Part shown: piece by piece, positions 1 through 7,086 of the stretch
How positions within the stretch are numbered: the stretch's first letter is position 1
Layout of the letters: each line of letters begins with the position of its first letter
Assembly (NCBI GenBank): GCA_037131065.1
Contig: JBAXRT010000110.1
Span: 1 to 10,175 of the forward strand
Direction: 5' to 3'
From: JBAXRT01 sp037131065
GTDB taxonomy: Bacteria > Bacteroidota > Bacteroidia > Bacteroidales > FEN-979
Length of the DNA stretch: 10,175 bases
Made by a program: the position numbers and the translations under genes
Notes under the pieces: generated by a model
Database searches by the model: none
What the model saw: only the letters and a program-made list of their open reading frames with translations
What the model was told of the DNA's origin: nothing

Positions 1-326
1 TCGTCGATCCTTCCGAGGACGAACTGGAGGCTGTCCTTGATTACAGCGTGATCCTTAAGGGAGGAAGGAATAATAACTTTGAGCCGGTACCATGCAAAAC
101 CATCGTATCCTTTGTAACCCTGGTATTCCCAAATGTTTGTCGGCTTGATGGATGCCCAGGCCGAGTCGATAAAGTCGGGATTTGCCCAGGCAGGGTCATC
201 GCCGGTCTTGAACTTCCAGCCATTATCCAGGGAGACCGAATCTGTCCCTTTATTTGTTGAACAGGCAGTGATGATCAGCAGGCAAATTAGTCCTGAAAAG
301 ATTATGGGTGGGAAATAGTTTTTCAT
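1..326 (-). CDS. Lipoprotein with N-terminal jelly-roll (glycosidase/esterase-type) domain, partial
   Basis: The reading frame is open from an ATG at 326-324 to the left edge, giving 108 complete residues; the C-terminus lies outside the window. Residues 1-22 form a lipoprotein signal: a hydrophobic stretch ending in ITAC, with Cys22 as the probable lipidation site. After a short linker comes GWKFKTGDDPAWANPDF (about residues 34-50), then DSAW and DGFAWYR. This pattern is typical of the galactose-binding-like domain at the front of Bacteroidota beta-galactosidase-like GH2 proteins and sialate O-acetylesterase-like enzymes. Related N-termini also occur on some membrane sensor and phosphatase proteins, so the catalytic part cannot be named. 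The start lies 33 bp after the antiporter stop, so co-transcription is possible. Lipoprotein status is well supported; the enzymatic role is inferred from the domain alone. Confidence 0.8.
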   Translation of the reverse strand, partial: MKNYFPPIIFSGLICLLIITACSTNKGTDSVSLDNGWKFKTGDDPAWANPDFIDSAWASIKPTNIWEYQGYKGYDGFAWYRLKVIIPSSLKDHAVIKDSLQFVLGRID

Positions 327-359
327 ATGGTTCGGATATTGACGGGTTCGGGATCAAAA

Positions 360-1643
360 TTAGAAAAGAAGTTTGAATTGCAGCAGATAAATCAGCGCTC
401 CTGAGAGGTATCCTGCAAGGGCAAGCAGAGAGATCCTTTTCATATACCAGAAGAAGTTGATTTTTTCCATACCCATTGCCGCAACACCGGCTGCCGAGCC
501 GATGATCAGAATGCTGCCCCCGGTTCCGGTGGTATATGCCAGGAACTCCCAGAAAAAGTGATCGGTGGGGATCACCGAGAGCGGATACATTCCCTGGACG
601 GCAGCCACCAGCGGCACATTGTCAATGACCGCTGAAAAAAGTCCGATAAGCAACACCGTAAGGCTTTGACTGCTGACATGTGTGGTCAGAAAAGCAGCCC
701 ACCCGCCGAGAATTCCTGCAGAGCGCAGGGCGGAAACGGAAAGCAGGATTCCCAGAAAGAAGAGGATGGTCGGAGTATCGGTCCTGCGGAGAGCCTGGGC
801 AACGGAGAGGGAGCCCCGTGCCTGTTCGTTCTTCCCCCGGTGTATCATCTCGGTCAGTACCCACATGAATCCCAGTGACAACAACATTCCCATGAAGGGG
901 GGCAGGTGGGTCAGTGATTTAAAGGCCGGGACAAAGAGCAGGGAGAGCAATCCTGCAATAAAAACCAATCTTCGTTCAGATTCCGATGTGCCGGTCGGTT
1001 TCTCCCTGACGGGAACTTTAATCTTTTCACCATCTTTCGGAAACATGAATCCGGCAAGAAAGACCGGGATGATAAGGCAAACAATACTTGGAATGAAGAG
1101 ACGTACCATGATGTTCAGGGCCGTGATCTGCTGGCCGATCCACAGCATTGTGGTTGTGACATCGCCGATGGGGGTCCAGGCCCCGCCGGCATTGGCGGCA
1201 ATCACGATGATCCCTGCAAAGATCCACCGATCCTTCTCCCTCCGGACCAGTTTCCGGATGAGAGAAACCATTACGATGGTTGTGGTGAGGTTGTCGAGGA
1301 CGGCCGAAAGAAAGAAAGCGAGGAATCCTGTAATCCAGAGCAGTTTTCTCTTGTCGGAAGTGGTGATCCTCCCGGTGATAAACTCAAACCCGTCGTGGGC
1401 ATCCATGATCTCCACAATGGTCATAGCCCCCAGCAGGAAAAACAGGATGCCTGAGATCTCACCGAGATGACCGGTTACCATTCCGGAAACGGCTTCCCTG
1501 TCGGGACTGAAGAGAATATAAACAGTCCAGAGCGCCACCCCGGTGAGGATGGCGCTCGCGGCCTTGTTGATGCGGATCCTGCTTTCAAAAGCGATGGCAA
1601 GGTAACCGAGAATGAATAAGGTGGTGACCAGGAGGTTCATCAT
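360..1643 (-). CDS. nhaD: NhaD-family Na+/H+ antiporter
   Basis: This 427-residue, very hydrophobic inner-membrane protein has roughly 11-12 predicted membrane segments and belongs to the ion transporter superfamily. NhaD proteins exchange cytoplasmic Na+ (or Li+) for external protons. Two inverted halves carry matching signature motifs: SAVLDNLTTTIVM (about 113-125) in the first half and SAVIDNVPLVAA in the second. NAGGAWTPIGDVTT (about 151-164) and GTGGSILIIGSAAG are the paired helix-break motifs typical of the family. Asp117 and Asp161 are candidate ion-binding residues. The length is normal for Bacteroidota members. The protein starts Met-Met, so 1640 is an equally possible start. The 55-bp gap to the upstream peptidase gene holds a strong inverted repeat that abuts the start codon. 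Family assignment is confident; the exact ion preference is inferred. Confidence 0.92.
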   Translation of the reverse strand: MMNLLVTTLFILGYLAIAFESRIRINKAASAILTGVALWTVYILFSPDREAVSGMVTGHLGEISGILFFLLGAMTIVEIMDAHDGFEFITGRITTSDKRKLLWITGFLAFFLSAVLDNLTTTIVMVSLIRKLVRREKDRWIFAGIIVIAANAGGAWTPIGDVTTTMLWIGQQITALNIMVRLFIPSIVCLIIPVFLAGFMFPKDGEKIKVPVREKPTGTSESERRLVFIAGLLSLLFVPAFKSLTHLPPFMGMLLSLGFMWVLTEMIHRGKNEQARGSLSVAQALRRTDTPTILFFLGILLSVSALRSAGILGGWAAFLTTHVSSQSLTVLLIGLFSAVIDNVPLVAAVQGMYPLSVIPTDHFFWEFLAYTTGTGGSILIIGSAAGVAAMGMEKINFFWYMKRISLLALAGYLSGALIYLLQFKLLF

Positions 1644-1674
1644 GGCAATGAAGGTTGTTCAGTCTTTCATTGCC
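1644..1674 (-). promoter_or_regulatory. Inverted repeat (hairpin) abutting the nhaD start codon
   Basis: Two perfect 9-base arms, GGCAATGAA at 1644-1652 and TTCATTGCC at 1666-1674, are separated by 13 bases. Read as minus-strand RNA, the 3' arm ends immediately before the nhaD ATG (1643), so a folded hairpin would occupy the whole ribosome-binding region. It also lies 24 nt after the peptidase stop (1699). No run of U follows, which argues against an intrinsic terminator. A role in translational control or in intercistronic mRNA processing is inference; the repeat itself is plain in the sequence. Confidence 0.5.
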
Positions 1675-1698
1675 CGAAGATAAGAAAACCTGATAAAC

Positions 1699-3102
1699 TC
1701 AGAGATTCTTCAGGATCTTCCTGGCATTATCATTGGAGGGATCCAGTTCGAGGGACTTCGTGTAATTCTCTTTTGCCAGTTTTTTATTACCGTCTTTAAG
1801 ATATGTCTCTCCCAGGCTGTCGTAAGCATTTCCGGAACCCGGATGGCTTTTTACATTGAATCTGAAAACTGCGATGGCCATACTCAACTTATCTTTTCCG
1901 AGGTAATTGTAGCCCAGGTCATTGATTGAACTTTCATTCATGAATCCCTGATTCTCTGCTTCATTAAGTGCAGTAAATAGCATCTTTTCTCCCTCTTCAT
2001 TTTTCTTCTGGTCAAAAAGTTTTACTGCCTCTTTAATTTCCAGTTCAGAGTTCTTGAATGCTGCAACAAGGGCATCTCGCTTCTTCTCACGGTATTTTGC
2101 TGCATCCGCGGTTGCCTTCTCAACGGCCAGGTCGTATGCCTTGCTGGAGGGAACTTCAATATCGGGTTTTACACCGACCCCTTCCCAGTTGGTCCCGGTC
2201 ACCGGATTGATGGCACGCCCGGTTGGGATGAACATAGCCAGGTTTTTGTAAACAGGAAAGATATCACCCGGGTTTGCTCCTCCACCTGTCACCTCTCCGA
2301 TGAGGATGGCCCGTTTACGGGTCTGCAGGTTGTAACAGAATTCCTCTCCTCCTGAAAAGGTATAATTGCTGGTAAGGATGTATAAGGGTACATCAGACAT
2401 TTTTTTTCCGTCTGTCTCCCGGAGTGTCCAGTAATCAACAGTCCTGTCAAGGTTGCGGTAGTAAAGGCTGTTTAAGTGTGTGGGCTGATCGAAGAAGTAA
2501 CTGCAGATATACTGAATTAAATCGGGACTACCGCCGCCGTTTTTCCTCATATCAAAAATGAGGGCATCTGAATTCGACAACATCTTCATGGCGGCAGAGG
2601 CAGTCTCCCTGCCCATTGCCACTGGCACAAATCCCCTGAGGTCGATGTATCCGACATTTCCCTTGAGGTTTTCGACTTTGATAAAGCCATAGTTTCTCTG
2701 GGCTGATTCTTTCTGACGAAGGATGCTTTCAAGTGCAGGATTATCTTCCGCTGACTTTACTACGGGCGGAGGCGTCATGGTTACACGCATGTGCTTGTCA
2801 TGGCTTACTGACTGCATATCTTCCGTAATGACCGGGATAAAATTCATAACGGTTTTGATGGTATCGTAGGCGCCCCCGGCAAGCCTGGCTTTCAGATGTT
2901 CACCAACCTGCTTTGCAACTTCGGGAAAAACATAGTTGTCGTTCAGAAGCTTCGAAGCGTTATCGATGAATGCTGCTTTATCCTCCCTGGTAAGCAATAA
3001 GGTTCCGTCTGCTTTTACCACAACCGGTTCCTGCCCGAAACCGGTGTGGCATGCGAGGATCATGATGGATACGAAGATGCGGGGAATGATCATTCTTTTC
3101 AT
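1699..3102 (-). CDS. Exported S41-family serine peptidase with C-terminal TPR repeats
   Basis: The protein has 467 residues. The frame extends to a TTG at 3132, but the ATG at 3102 is preferred because it puts a normal signal peptide (MKRMIIPRIF..., ending near GFGQ24) at the N-terminus and sits about 28 nt after a candidate promoter. An IRBP/C-terminal-processing-protease-like S41 fold follows: an N-terminal helical domain (about 35-115, with DKHMRV), NVGYIDLRGF (about 149-158), IFDMRKNGGG (about 182-191) and TFSGGEEF (about 248-255), in which Ser250 is the likely nucleophile. TGGGANPGD is the conserved loop after it. No PDZ domain is evident. The last 90 residues or so contain about two TPR units (LGYNYL..., then YDSLGETYLKDGN...LELDP), which may hold a protein partner. 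The likely location is the periplasm. The substrate is unknown. Confidence 0.9.
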   Translation of the reverse strand: MKRMIIPRIFVSIMILACHTGFGQEPVVVKADGTLLLTREDKAAFIDNASKLLNDNYVFPEVAKQVGEHLKARLAGGAYDTIKTVMNFIPVITEDMQSVSHDKHMRVTMTPPPVVKSAEDNPALESILRQKESAQRNYGFIKVENLKGNVGYIDLRGFVPVAMGRETASAAMKMLSNSDALIFDMRKNGGGSPDLIQYICSYFFDQPTHLNSLYYRNLDRTVDYWTLRETDGKKMSDVPLYILTSNYTFSGGEEFCYNLQTRKRAILIGEVTGGGANPGDIFPVYKNLAMFIPTGRAINPVTGTNWEGVGVKPDIEVPSSKAYDLAVEKATADAAKYREKKRDALVAAFKNSELEIKEAVKLFDQKKNEEGEKMLFTALNEAENQGFMNESSINDLGYNYLGKDKLSMAIAVFRFNVKSHPGSGNAYDSLGETYLKDGNKKLAKENYTKSLELDPSNDNARKILKNL

Positions 3103-3129
3103 ATTTATTGGATTTTTATGTTTCGGATC

Positions 3130-3162
3130 CAAATTAATACAGGACGGAAGCGAAAAACAAAA
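3130..3162 (-). promoter_or_regulatory. Candidate Bacteroidota-type promoter for the S41 peptidase gene
   Basis: Read on the minus strand, TTTTG (3162-3158) is followed after 20 bp by TTAATTTG (3137-3130). This fits the Bacteroidota sigma-ABfr pattern of TTTG at -33 and TAnnTTTG at -7, with one mismatch at the second base. It lies 27 bp upstream of the preferred ATG at 3102, inside the 103-bp gap after the DUF1573 gene. If functional, the peptidase gene could be transcribed independently of DUF1573. Confidence 0.4.
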
Positions 3163-3205
3163 GAAATCTGTGAACCGGGAAATTTACACGGTTTATTGCC
3201 GGAGA

Positions 3206-3661
3206 TCACTTCCCGACAACCTTCCCCTTGATCTGAAGCGTTACAGGCTGTTCACCGGCATTGGTCATGACAGTAATGGTTTTTATGAAATTTCCCTTGG
3301 CCGCAGCATTGTAAGTCACCGAGAGGATCGTCGATTTCTTTGGAAGGATGGGATCCTTTTCGTACTTAAGTCCGGTGCAGCCGCAGGATGCCTTGGCCGA
3401 TGCGATGATCAGCGGCTCATTGCCGTTGTTGGTCAGGATAAATTCAGCACTTTTCGGAACATTGATGTCAATATCCCCAAAATCGATGGTTGTCTGGTCC
3501 CAGTTAGCCACCGGCCCGTTGATATTGATCTTTCCTGTATTTTTTTCATTCCCGCTTACAGTTTCAGGTTTTGTCATTTCGGACTGCAGTTTGGTTTGTG
3601 CTTTGGCTTCCTGAAGGAACATGACAAAAGGGAAAGCCATTAAGAGATACCTTGTTTTCAT
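3206..3661 (-). CDS. DUF1573 family exported protein
   Basis: The protein has 151 residues. It opens with MKTRYLLMAF and a hydrophobic signal peptide likely cleaved after AKA (about residue 21). After a variable linker (about 22-55), the DUF1573 domain runs to the end. Its hallmarks are IDFGDIDINVPKSAEF, then ILTNNGNEPLII and the signature SCGCTGL, with an alternating Ser/Thr-rich beta pattern typical of an Ig/ASH-like fold. DUF1573 proteins are very common in Bacteroidota and have no settled function; they are secreted or periplasmic. The closely spaced cysteines of SCGC may form a disulfide or bind metal (inference). The gene is transcribed divergently from the sensor kinase, and the phased repeat array lies in between, about 80-140 bp from its start, so it may share control with the two-component genes. 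The S41 peptidase gene follows 103 bp downstream. Confidence 0.9.
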   Translation of the reverse strand: MKTRYLLMAFPFVMFLQEAKAQTKLQSEMTKPETVSGNEKNTGKININGPVANWDQTTIDFGDIDINVPKSAEFILTNNGNEPLIIASAKASCGCTGLKYEKDPILPKKSTILSVTYNAAAKGNFIKTITVMTNAGEQPVTLQIKGKVVGK

Positions 3662-3740
3662 GGGATTTTGTTTTTAAAGGTTAATAACTTCTTGGTTTGA
3701 CAATGTGATTGGCAAATATCAGTCAACATCGCCGGAATTC

Positions 3741-3800
3741 ATGTTAACGGCTGGTAAAAGGATGTAAACCATATGTAAAACTTTGTTAACGAAATGTAAA
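3741..3800 (+). repeat. Six helically phased direct repeats (WTGTWAA-like), probable response-regulator operator
   Basis: Heptamers in the same orientation start at 3741 (ATGTTAA), 3752 (TGGTAAA), 3762 (ATGTAAA), 3773 (ATGTAAA), 3783 (TTGTTAA) and 3794 (ATGTAAA). Steps are 11, 10, 11, 10 and 11 bp, so all copies face the same side of the helix. Three copies are identical; 3752 is the weakest. Bases between the copies are not conserved, apart from a C after 3741, 3762 and 3783. OmpR/PhoB-family regulators bind tandem direct repeats of about 7 bp with an 11-bp period, and an OmpR-type regulator is encoded in the operon starting 75 bp downstream. Autoregulation, and control of the divergent DUF1573 gene, is the favoured reading but is inferred. 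Confidence 0.65.
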
Positions 3801-3826
3801 TCCCGGCCGTGACTGTGAATTATCCC

Positions 3827-3837
3827 TATTTTTACAT
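3827..3837 (+). promoter_or_regulatory. Possible -7 element of the kinase-regulator operon, overlapped by an inverted repeat copy
   Basis: TATTTTTA (3827-3834) matches the Bacteroidota -7 consensus TAnnTTTG at all but the last base. No TTTG is visible at the expected -33 position; instead the last phased repeat ends 26 bp upstream, a geometry compatible with an activator replacing the -33 contact. TTTACAT (3831-3837) is an exact inverted copy of the ATGTAAA repeat and overlaps the element, so a repressive contact is also possible. It lies 38 bp before the preferred kinase start. Confidence 0.3.
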
Positions 3838-3874
3838 GGTAATCCACACAATCCCGGTGAACGGGGCCTTCAAT

Positions 3875-5161
3875 ATGAAACAAAAACAGATTCGTCTGGT
3901 CGTACTGCTGGGGGCTTTCTCCATCATAGGTATCATTTCAATCCAGGCCTATTTTCTTCAAAAAACCTGGAGCATCCGTGAAAGGCAGCTAATACAGACG
4001 ATCAACATCGGTCTGAAAAGGGTAGCGGAAAGGATGAGCGTCGTGAACCAAACGGCTATTCCATACGGAAACCCGGTAAAGCAGCTTTCGTCGAACTATT
4101 TTGTTGTCGATATCAACAGTGTGATCGACGCAAACATCCTTGAATATTTTCTTTCTACCGAGTTCAACAAACTAAATATACAGACTGATTACGAGTATGC
4201 CATTTACGATTGCCACAGCGACAAAATGGTTTACGGAAACTATATCAATACCAACGGTGGCCCCGGCCCGCGAAAACCCTCCCTTAACCTGCCCAAATAC
4301 GATAAGTACCTCTATTATTTCGGGATTCACTTCCCTTCAATCCGGAGTACCGTTGCCGGGGACATGACCCTCTGGTTTTTCTTCACCGCCATTCTGTTCC
4401 TGTCGGTCATCTTCTTTGTCTATGCCATTTTTGTCATCCTTCAGCAGAAAAGGCTCTCGGAGATGCAGAAAGACTTCATCAACAATATGACCCATGAGTT
4501 TAAGACCCCGATATCCAGCATCAATATCTCGGCTGATGTGATCATGCAGCAGGGGTCCCTGATCGACCCGGTCCGTCTCATGACCTATGGATCGATCATC
4601 AAGCAGGAGAATGCCCGGTTGAACCAGCAGGTGGAGAAGGTCCTGCAGATTGCACGCATTGAAAAGGGCGGATTCCGGCTGAAAGGGGAGGAGCTTGATC
4701 TGAACCTGCTCATCCGGGCCGTTGCCGGGCCGCTAATGGCAAAGGACCCGGATTCCCTGGAACTCGAGCTGCAGCTTGATCAGTCCGTGGGAAGTATCGT
4801 CGCCGACAGGCTTCACCTGACGAATATCCTTTATAACCTGCTCGACAATGCCGTAAAATATGCCGGAGAAAAGCCGGAGATCATTGTCGAAACGAAAAAA
4901 GGACCTGGTCAGATATCCTTGAGGATTACCGACAACGGACAGGGGATTGACCGAAAGTTCCATAAGCTGGTGTTCAGGAAATTCTACCGGGTGCCTGCAG
5001 GGGATATTCATGACGTGAAGGGTTTCGGCCTGGGACTTTACTATGTACATATCATCTGCAAGGCACACAAATGGAGGATCAGGCTGGAAAGTGAACCGGG
5101 CAGTGGAGCCTCCTTCATCATTGAAATACCAATCAGCAAGAAAGACCGGAATGGAATATAA
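3875..5161 (+). CDS. RprX-like membrane sensor histidine kinase
   Basis: The protein has 428 residues when started at the ATG at 3875. This start is chosen because it places MKQKQIR directly before the first membrane segment; the longer GTG frame from 3809 adds a featureless 22 residues. Segments in order: TM1 (about 8-28), a periplasmic sensor region (about 30-164) with no recognisable domain, TM2 (about 166-189), then immediately the dimerisation domain with phospho-acceptor His207 in NNMTHEFKTPIS. No HAMP domain intervenes. The ATPase domain shows the N box (NILYNLLDNAVKYA), the G1 box (ITDNGQGID), the F box (FRKFYRVP) and the G2 box (GFGLGLYYVH), so it appears active. The architecture matches RprX-type kinases of Bacteroidota. 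It phosphorylates the regulator encoded by the overlapping next gene. The stimulus is unknown. Confidence 0.9.
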   Translation: MKQKQIRLVVLLGAFSIIGIISIQAYFLQKTWSIRERQLIQTINIGLKRVAERMSVVNQTAIPYGNPVKQLSSNYFVVDINSVIDANILEYFLSTEFNKLNIQTDYEYAIYDCHSDKMVYGNYINTNGGPGPRKPSLNLPKYDKYLYYFGIHFPSIRSTVAGDMTLWFFFTAILFLSVIFFVYAIFVILQQKRLSEMQKDFINNMTHEFKTPISSINISADVIMQQGSLIDPVRLMTYGSIIKQENARLNQQVEKVLQIARIEKGGFRLKGEELDLNLLIRAVAGPLMAKDPDSLELELQLDQSVGSIVADRLHLTNILYNLLDNAVKYAGEKPEIIVETKKGPGQISLRITDNGQGIDRKFHKLVFRKFYRVPAGDIHDVKGFGLGLYYVHIICKAHKWRIRLESEPGSGASFIIEIPISKKDRNGI

Positions 5162-5846
5162 AGCCAGTATTTTGTATGTTGAGGACGACGTGACCTTGTC
5201 GTTTGTTACCCGGGATAACCTCGAACGGAAGGGGTACTTCATCGATCTTTGCGGAGATGGGCTGGCTGCACTTGAAAAGATCGCTGAGCGGAAATACGAC
5301 CTGTGTATACTGGATGTGATGCTTCCGAAAATGGACGGGTTTACGGTAGCTTCCAGGATCAGGGAAAAGGATGGAACTGTTCCGATCCTGTTTCTCACAG
5401 CCAGGACCACCCGGGAAGACAAGATCCATGGTCTTACGATTGGTGGGGACGATTATATCACAAAACCATTCAGTATCGAGGAGCTGATACTGAAAATTGA
5501 GATCTTCCTGAAAAGGAGCATCGTCAACCCGGCGAAGGATGCAAGATCGGCTATTCACTGTCTCGGCTCTTTTGAATTTGATGTGGCAAACCAGTCGTTG
5601 AAAAGAGGTAACCAGGTTCAGCAGCTTACTTACCGGGAGTCGGTCCTGCTTACTTTACTACTCGACTATAAAGATACCATCCTCCCCAGGGAGGAGATCC
5701 TTCTGAAGGTATGGGGCAATGATCATTTCTTTTCAAGCCGCAGCCTCGATGTATTTATCTCACGGTTGAGAAAGCTGTTGAAAACCGATCCCGATATAAG
5801 AATTGAAAATATTCATAATGTGGGCTACCGGCTGAGGAGCGGGTAA
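5151..5846 (+). CDS. OmpR-family response regulator (RprY-like)
   Basis: The protein has 231 residues. The frame is open upstream inside the kinase gene, but the ATG at 5151 gives the standard receiver N-terminus (MEYKASILYVEDD) and overlaps the kinase gene by 11 bp, a typical translational coupling. Receiver domain residues: acidic pocket Glu11-Asp12-Asp13, phospho-acceptor Asp55 in LDVMLPKMDG, Thr83 in FLTAR, and Lys105 in YITKPF. The C-terminal winged helix (about 137-231) has LTYRESVLLTLL, the recognition-helix region SSRSLDVFISRLRKLL and the closing NVGYRLRSG, all characteristic of OmpR/PhoB DNA-binding domains. All key residues are present. It is expected to bind tandem direct repeats as a head-to-tail dimer; the phased array upstream of the kinase gene is a fitting target. 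Pairing with the kinase is secure from gene order; the regulon is unknown. Confidence 0.93.
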   Translation: MEYKASILYVEDDVTLSFVTRDNLERKGYFIDLCGDGLAALEKIAERKYDLCILDVMLPKMDGFTVASRIREKDGTVPILFLTARTTREDKIHGLTIGGDDYITKPFSIEELILKIEIFLKRSIVNPAKDARSAIHCLGSFEFDVANQSLKRGNQVQQLTYRESVLLTLLLDYKDTILPREEILLKVWGNDHFFSSRSLDVFISRLRKLLKTDPDIRIENIHNVGYRLRSG

Positions 5847-5860
5847 GAAAAGAATTTCTT
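5845..5860. terminator. Weak A/T-rich inverted repeat between convergent genes
   Basis: AAGAAA (5845-5850) and TTTCTT (5855-5860) form a 6-bp A/T-rich inverted repeat with a 4-base loop, overlapping the stop codons of the convergent response regulator and aspartyl protease genes. Only 13 bp separate the two genes, so any transcription end signal must lie here or inside coding sequence. The stem is poor in G/C and there is no long T tract, so support is weak. Confidence 0.2.
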
Positions 5861-7086
5861 CAGAGCAATCGTTCAACGGTTGCAACTACACTGATCATTT
5901 TTCCCTCCCTCTCCAGGATCAGGACCCGCTTCTCGCCAATTGTTCCCCTCAATGCATCCACTACTCTTCCCATGGTTGCACCGGTCGTTTTTAAACCATC
6001 GATCTGGATCAGCACATCGTCGGGCAGGACTCCGTCGACAACTGGCTTGCCGTTTTTTACAGCAACTCCGACAACAATATACCGTTCATCAGGTAAAGGT
6101 TTCAAGGTTAGTCCGACAATATCCATTTCTGGCTGTAGAGGTAATTTTCCCTTTTCAAAGTACACTTTGTTTTCGCTATAATGGATCTCCACACGGTATC
6201 CACCGAAGATGTTCGGTCCGAAGAACCCATTTACCGGTCGTGCGGTCTTGTGTGAGTACCATTTTCCCACATCGGTCTTTCCGCGAAAAAATTGTGGAAG
6301 CCCTGCAACAATGACATTATTGAAAGTGGTTGTACCCCAGGTGATCTCAGGGATGCGGAGGAGAGGCCAGGATCCTTCGGCTGGCCACCATCCCCAAATG
6401 TTGGCACAGCCAACGGCTCCTGTGCAGTGCGACCATTCGGGGTGACGTTCGAGTAATCTGAGTAGCAGCGAATCAGGAACATAACTGAACGATGACCCGT
6501 TGTCGATGGGAAAGCTGAATTTTTGACCGTCGATCACAGCATCAAGCTGGATAATGCCAGTTAACCGATTAACACTGGCAGGGGAGGGCTTCCCCTTCGG
6601 TCTGAGGTATCCGGGTTCGGCGATTGTTATCTGTCCGGCAGGATAATCAAAGACCACATGATATCGCTGAAGCACCTTGGCAGGTAAGTTCCCGTCGTTA
6701 TGCATGGTATTGTATAGCCATTTGATCTGAGGACTGACTGATCCGGTGATATCCTCGAAATTCAGGGCCATACCACCGATGCGGATATTCAGCGGAGTTG
6801 GAACTTCCTGGGTTGTTTTCAGCGTATCGGAGATCAGTCCCATGTCGAGGGCAAGCTCCTTCGACATCATGAAATTTGGATTACCCGTATCAACCCACAA
6901 GAGCACCTTTCGCCAGGTGCCATCATCCTTCCTGATTTCGGCTTCAACCAGCATACGGTTATGGTCGAGGATGAATGGCACGGTGACCGATTTAACCTGG
7001 TTATCCTGGCAAAAGCCATTAAGGATCGAAAAGAAGACAATTATTAATGGCAAAAATGATCTTAGGTAATTCATGTCAGTGCGCAT
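5860..7086 (-). CDS. Exported retropepsin-like aspartyl protease with C-terminal PDZ domain
   Basis: The protein has 408 residues from the ATG at 7086. A second ATG at 7074, just after the TGA of the upstream gene, is an equally good start and gives MNYLRSFLPL. The signal peptide ends near GFCQ (about 27). Two aspartyl-protease lobes follow: Asp66 in LLWVDTGNPNF, and Asp195 in FPIDNGSSFSYVP. The first is a canonical DTG; the second is DNG rather than DTG or DSG. The tail (about 322-408) is a PDZ domain with VLPDDVLIQIDG, the usual carboxylate-binding region. This matches single-chain bacterial aspartyl proteases with PDZ domains that act in the periplasm or outside the cell. The gene overlaps the stop of the DUF4350 gene by 11 bp (or abuts it with the shorter start), so the two are translationally coupled. 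The substrate is unknown, and activity is uncertain because of the DNG variant. Confidence 0.85.
   Translation of the reverse strand: MRTDMNYLRSFLPLIIVFFSILNGFCQDNQVKSVTVPFILDHNRMLVEAEIRKDDGTWRKVLLWVDTGNPNFMMSKELALDMGLISDTLKTTQEVPTPLNIRIGGMALNFEDITGSVSPQIKWLYNTMHNDGNLPAKVLQRYHVVFDYPAGQITIAEPGYLRPKGKPSPASVNRLTGIIQLDAVIDGQKFSFPIDNGSSFSYVPDSLLLRLLERHPEWSHCTGAVGCANIWGWWPAEGSWPLLRIPEITWGTTTFNNVIVAGLPQFFRGKTDVGKWYSHKTARPVNGFFGPNIFGGYRVEIHYSENKVYFEKGKLPLQPEMDIVGLTLKPLPDERYIVVGVAVKNGKPVVDGVLPDDVLIQIDGLKTTGATMGRVVDALRGTIGEKRVLILEREGKMISVVATVERLL

Larger units (their letters stand above)
3662..3874. other. Divergent intergenic control region
   Basis: These 213 bp separate the start codons of the minus-strand DUF1573 gene and the plus-strand sensor kinase gene. 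The region has no credible gene; the kinase frame stays open upstream to a GTG at 3809, but that extension encodes no signal or domain. It holds the helically phased direct repeats at 3741-3800, a weaker related site at 3720-3727 (CAGTCAAC, 21 bp before the first clear repeat), and a possible -7 element with an inverted copy of the repeat (TTTACAT, 3831-3837). Confidence 0.7.

Noticed and set aside
682..1470. 262-residue plus-strand open frame
   Set aside because: It lies wholly antisense to the well-supported nhaD gene and encodes a low-complexity, Arg/Pro/Ser-rich product with no domain; it is a shadow frame.
2936..3643. 235-residue plus-strand open frame
   Set aside because: Antisense to the DUF1573 gene and the start of the S41 gene, both with clear family motifs; its product has no recognisable features.
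3662..3760. Candidate promoter for the DUF1573 gene (ATATTTG-like element near 3714-3721 on the minus strand)
   Set aside because: The -7 match is partial and no TTTG lies at the expected -33 distance, so a specific promoter position cannot be supported.
3809..3874. Upstream GTG start for the sensor kinase
   Set aside because: It adds 22 residues without a domain before the first membrane segment and overlaps the likely promoter; the ATG at 3875 gives the normal kinase N-terminus.
4733..5422. 229-residue minus-strand open frame
   Set aside because: Antisense to the kinase ATPase domain and the receiver domain, which carry all expected motifs.
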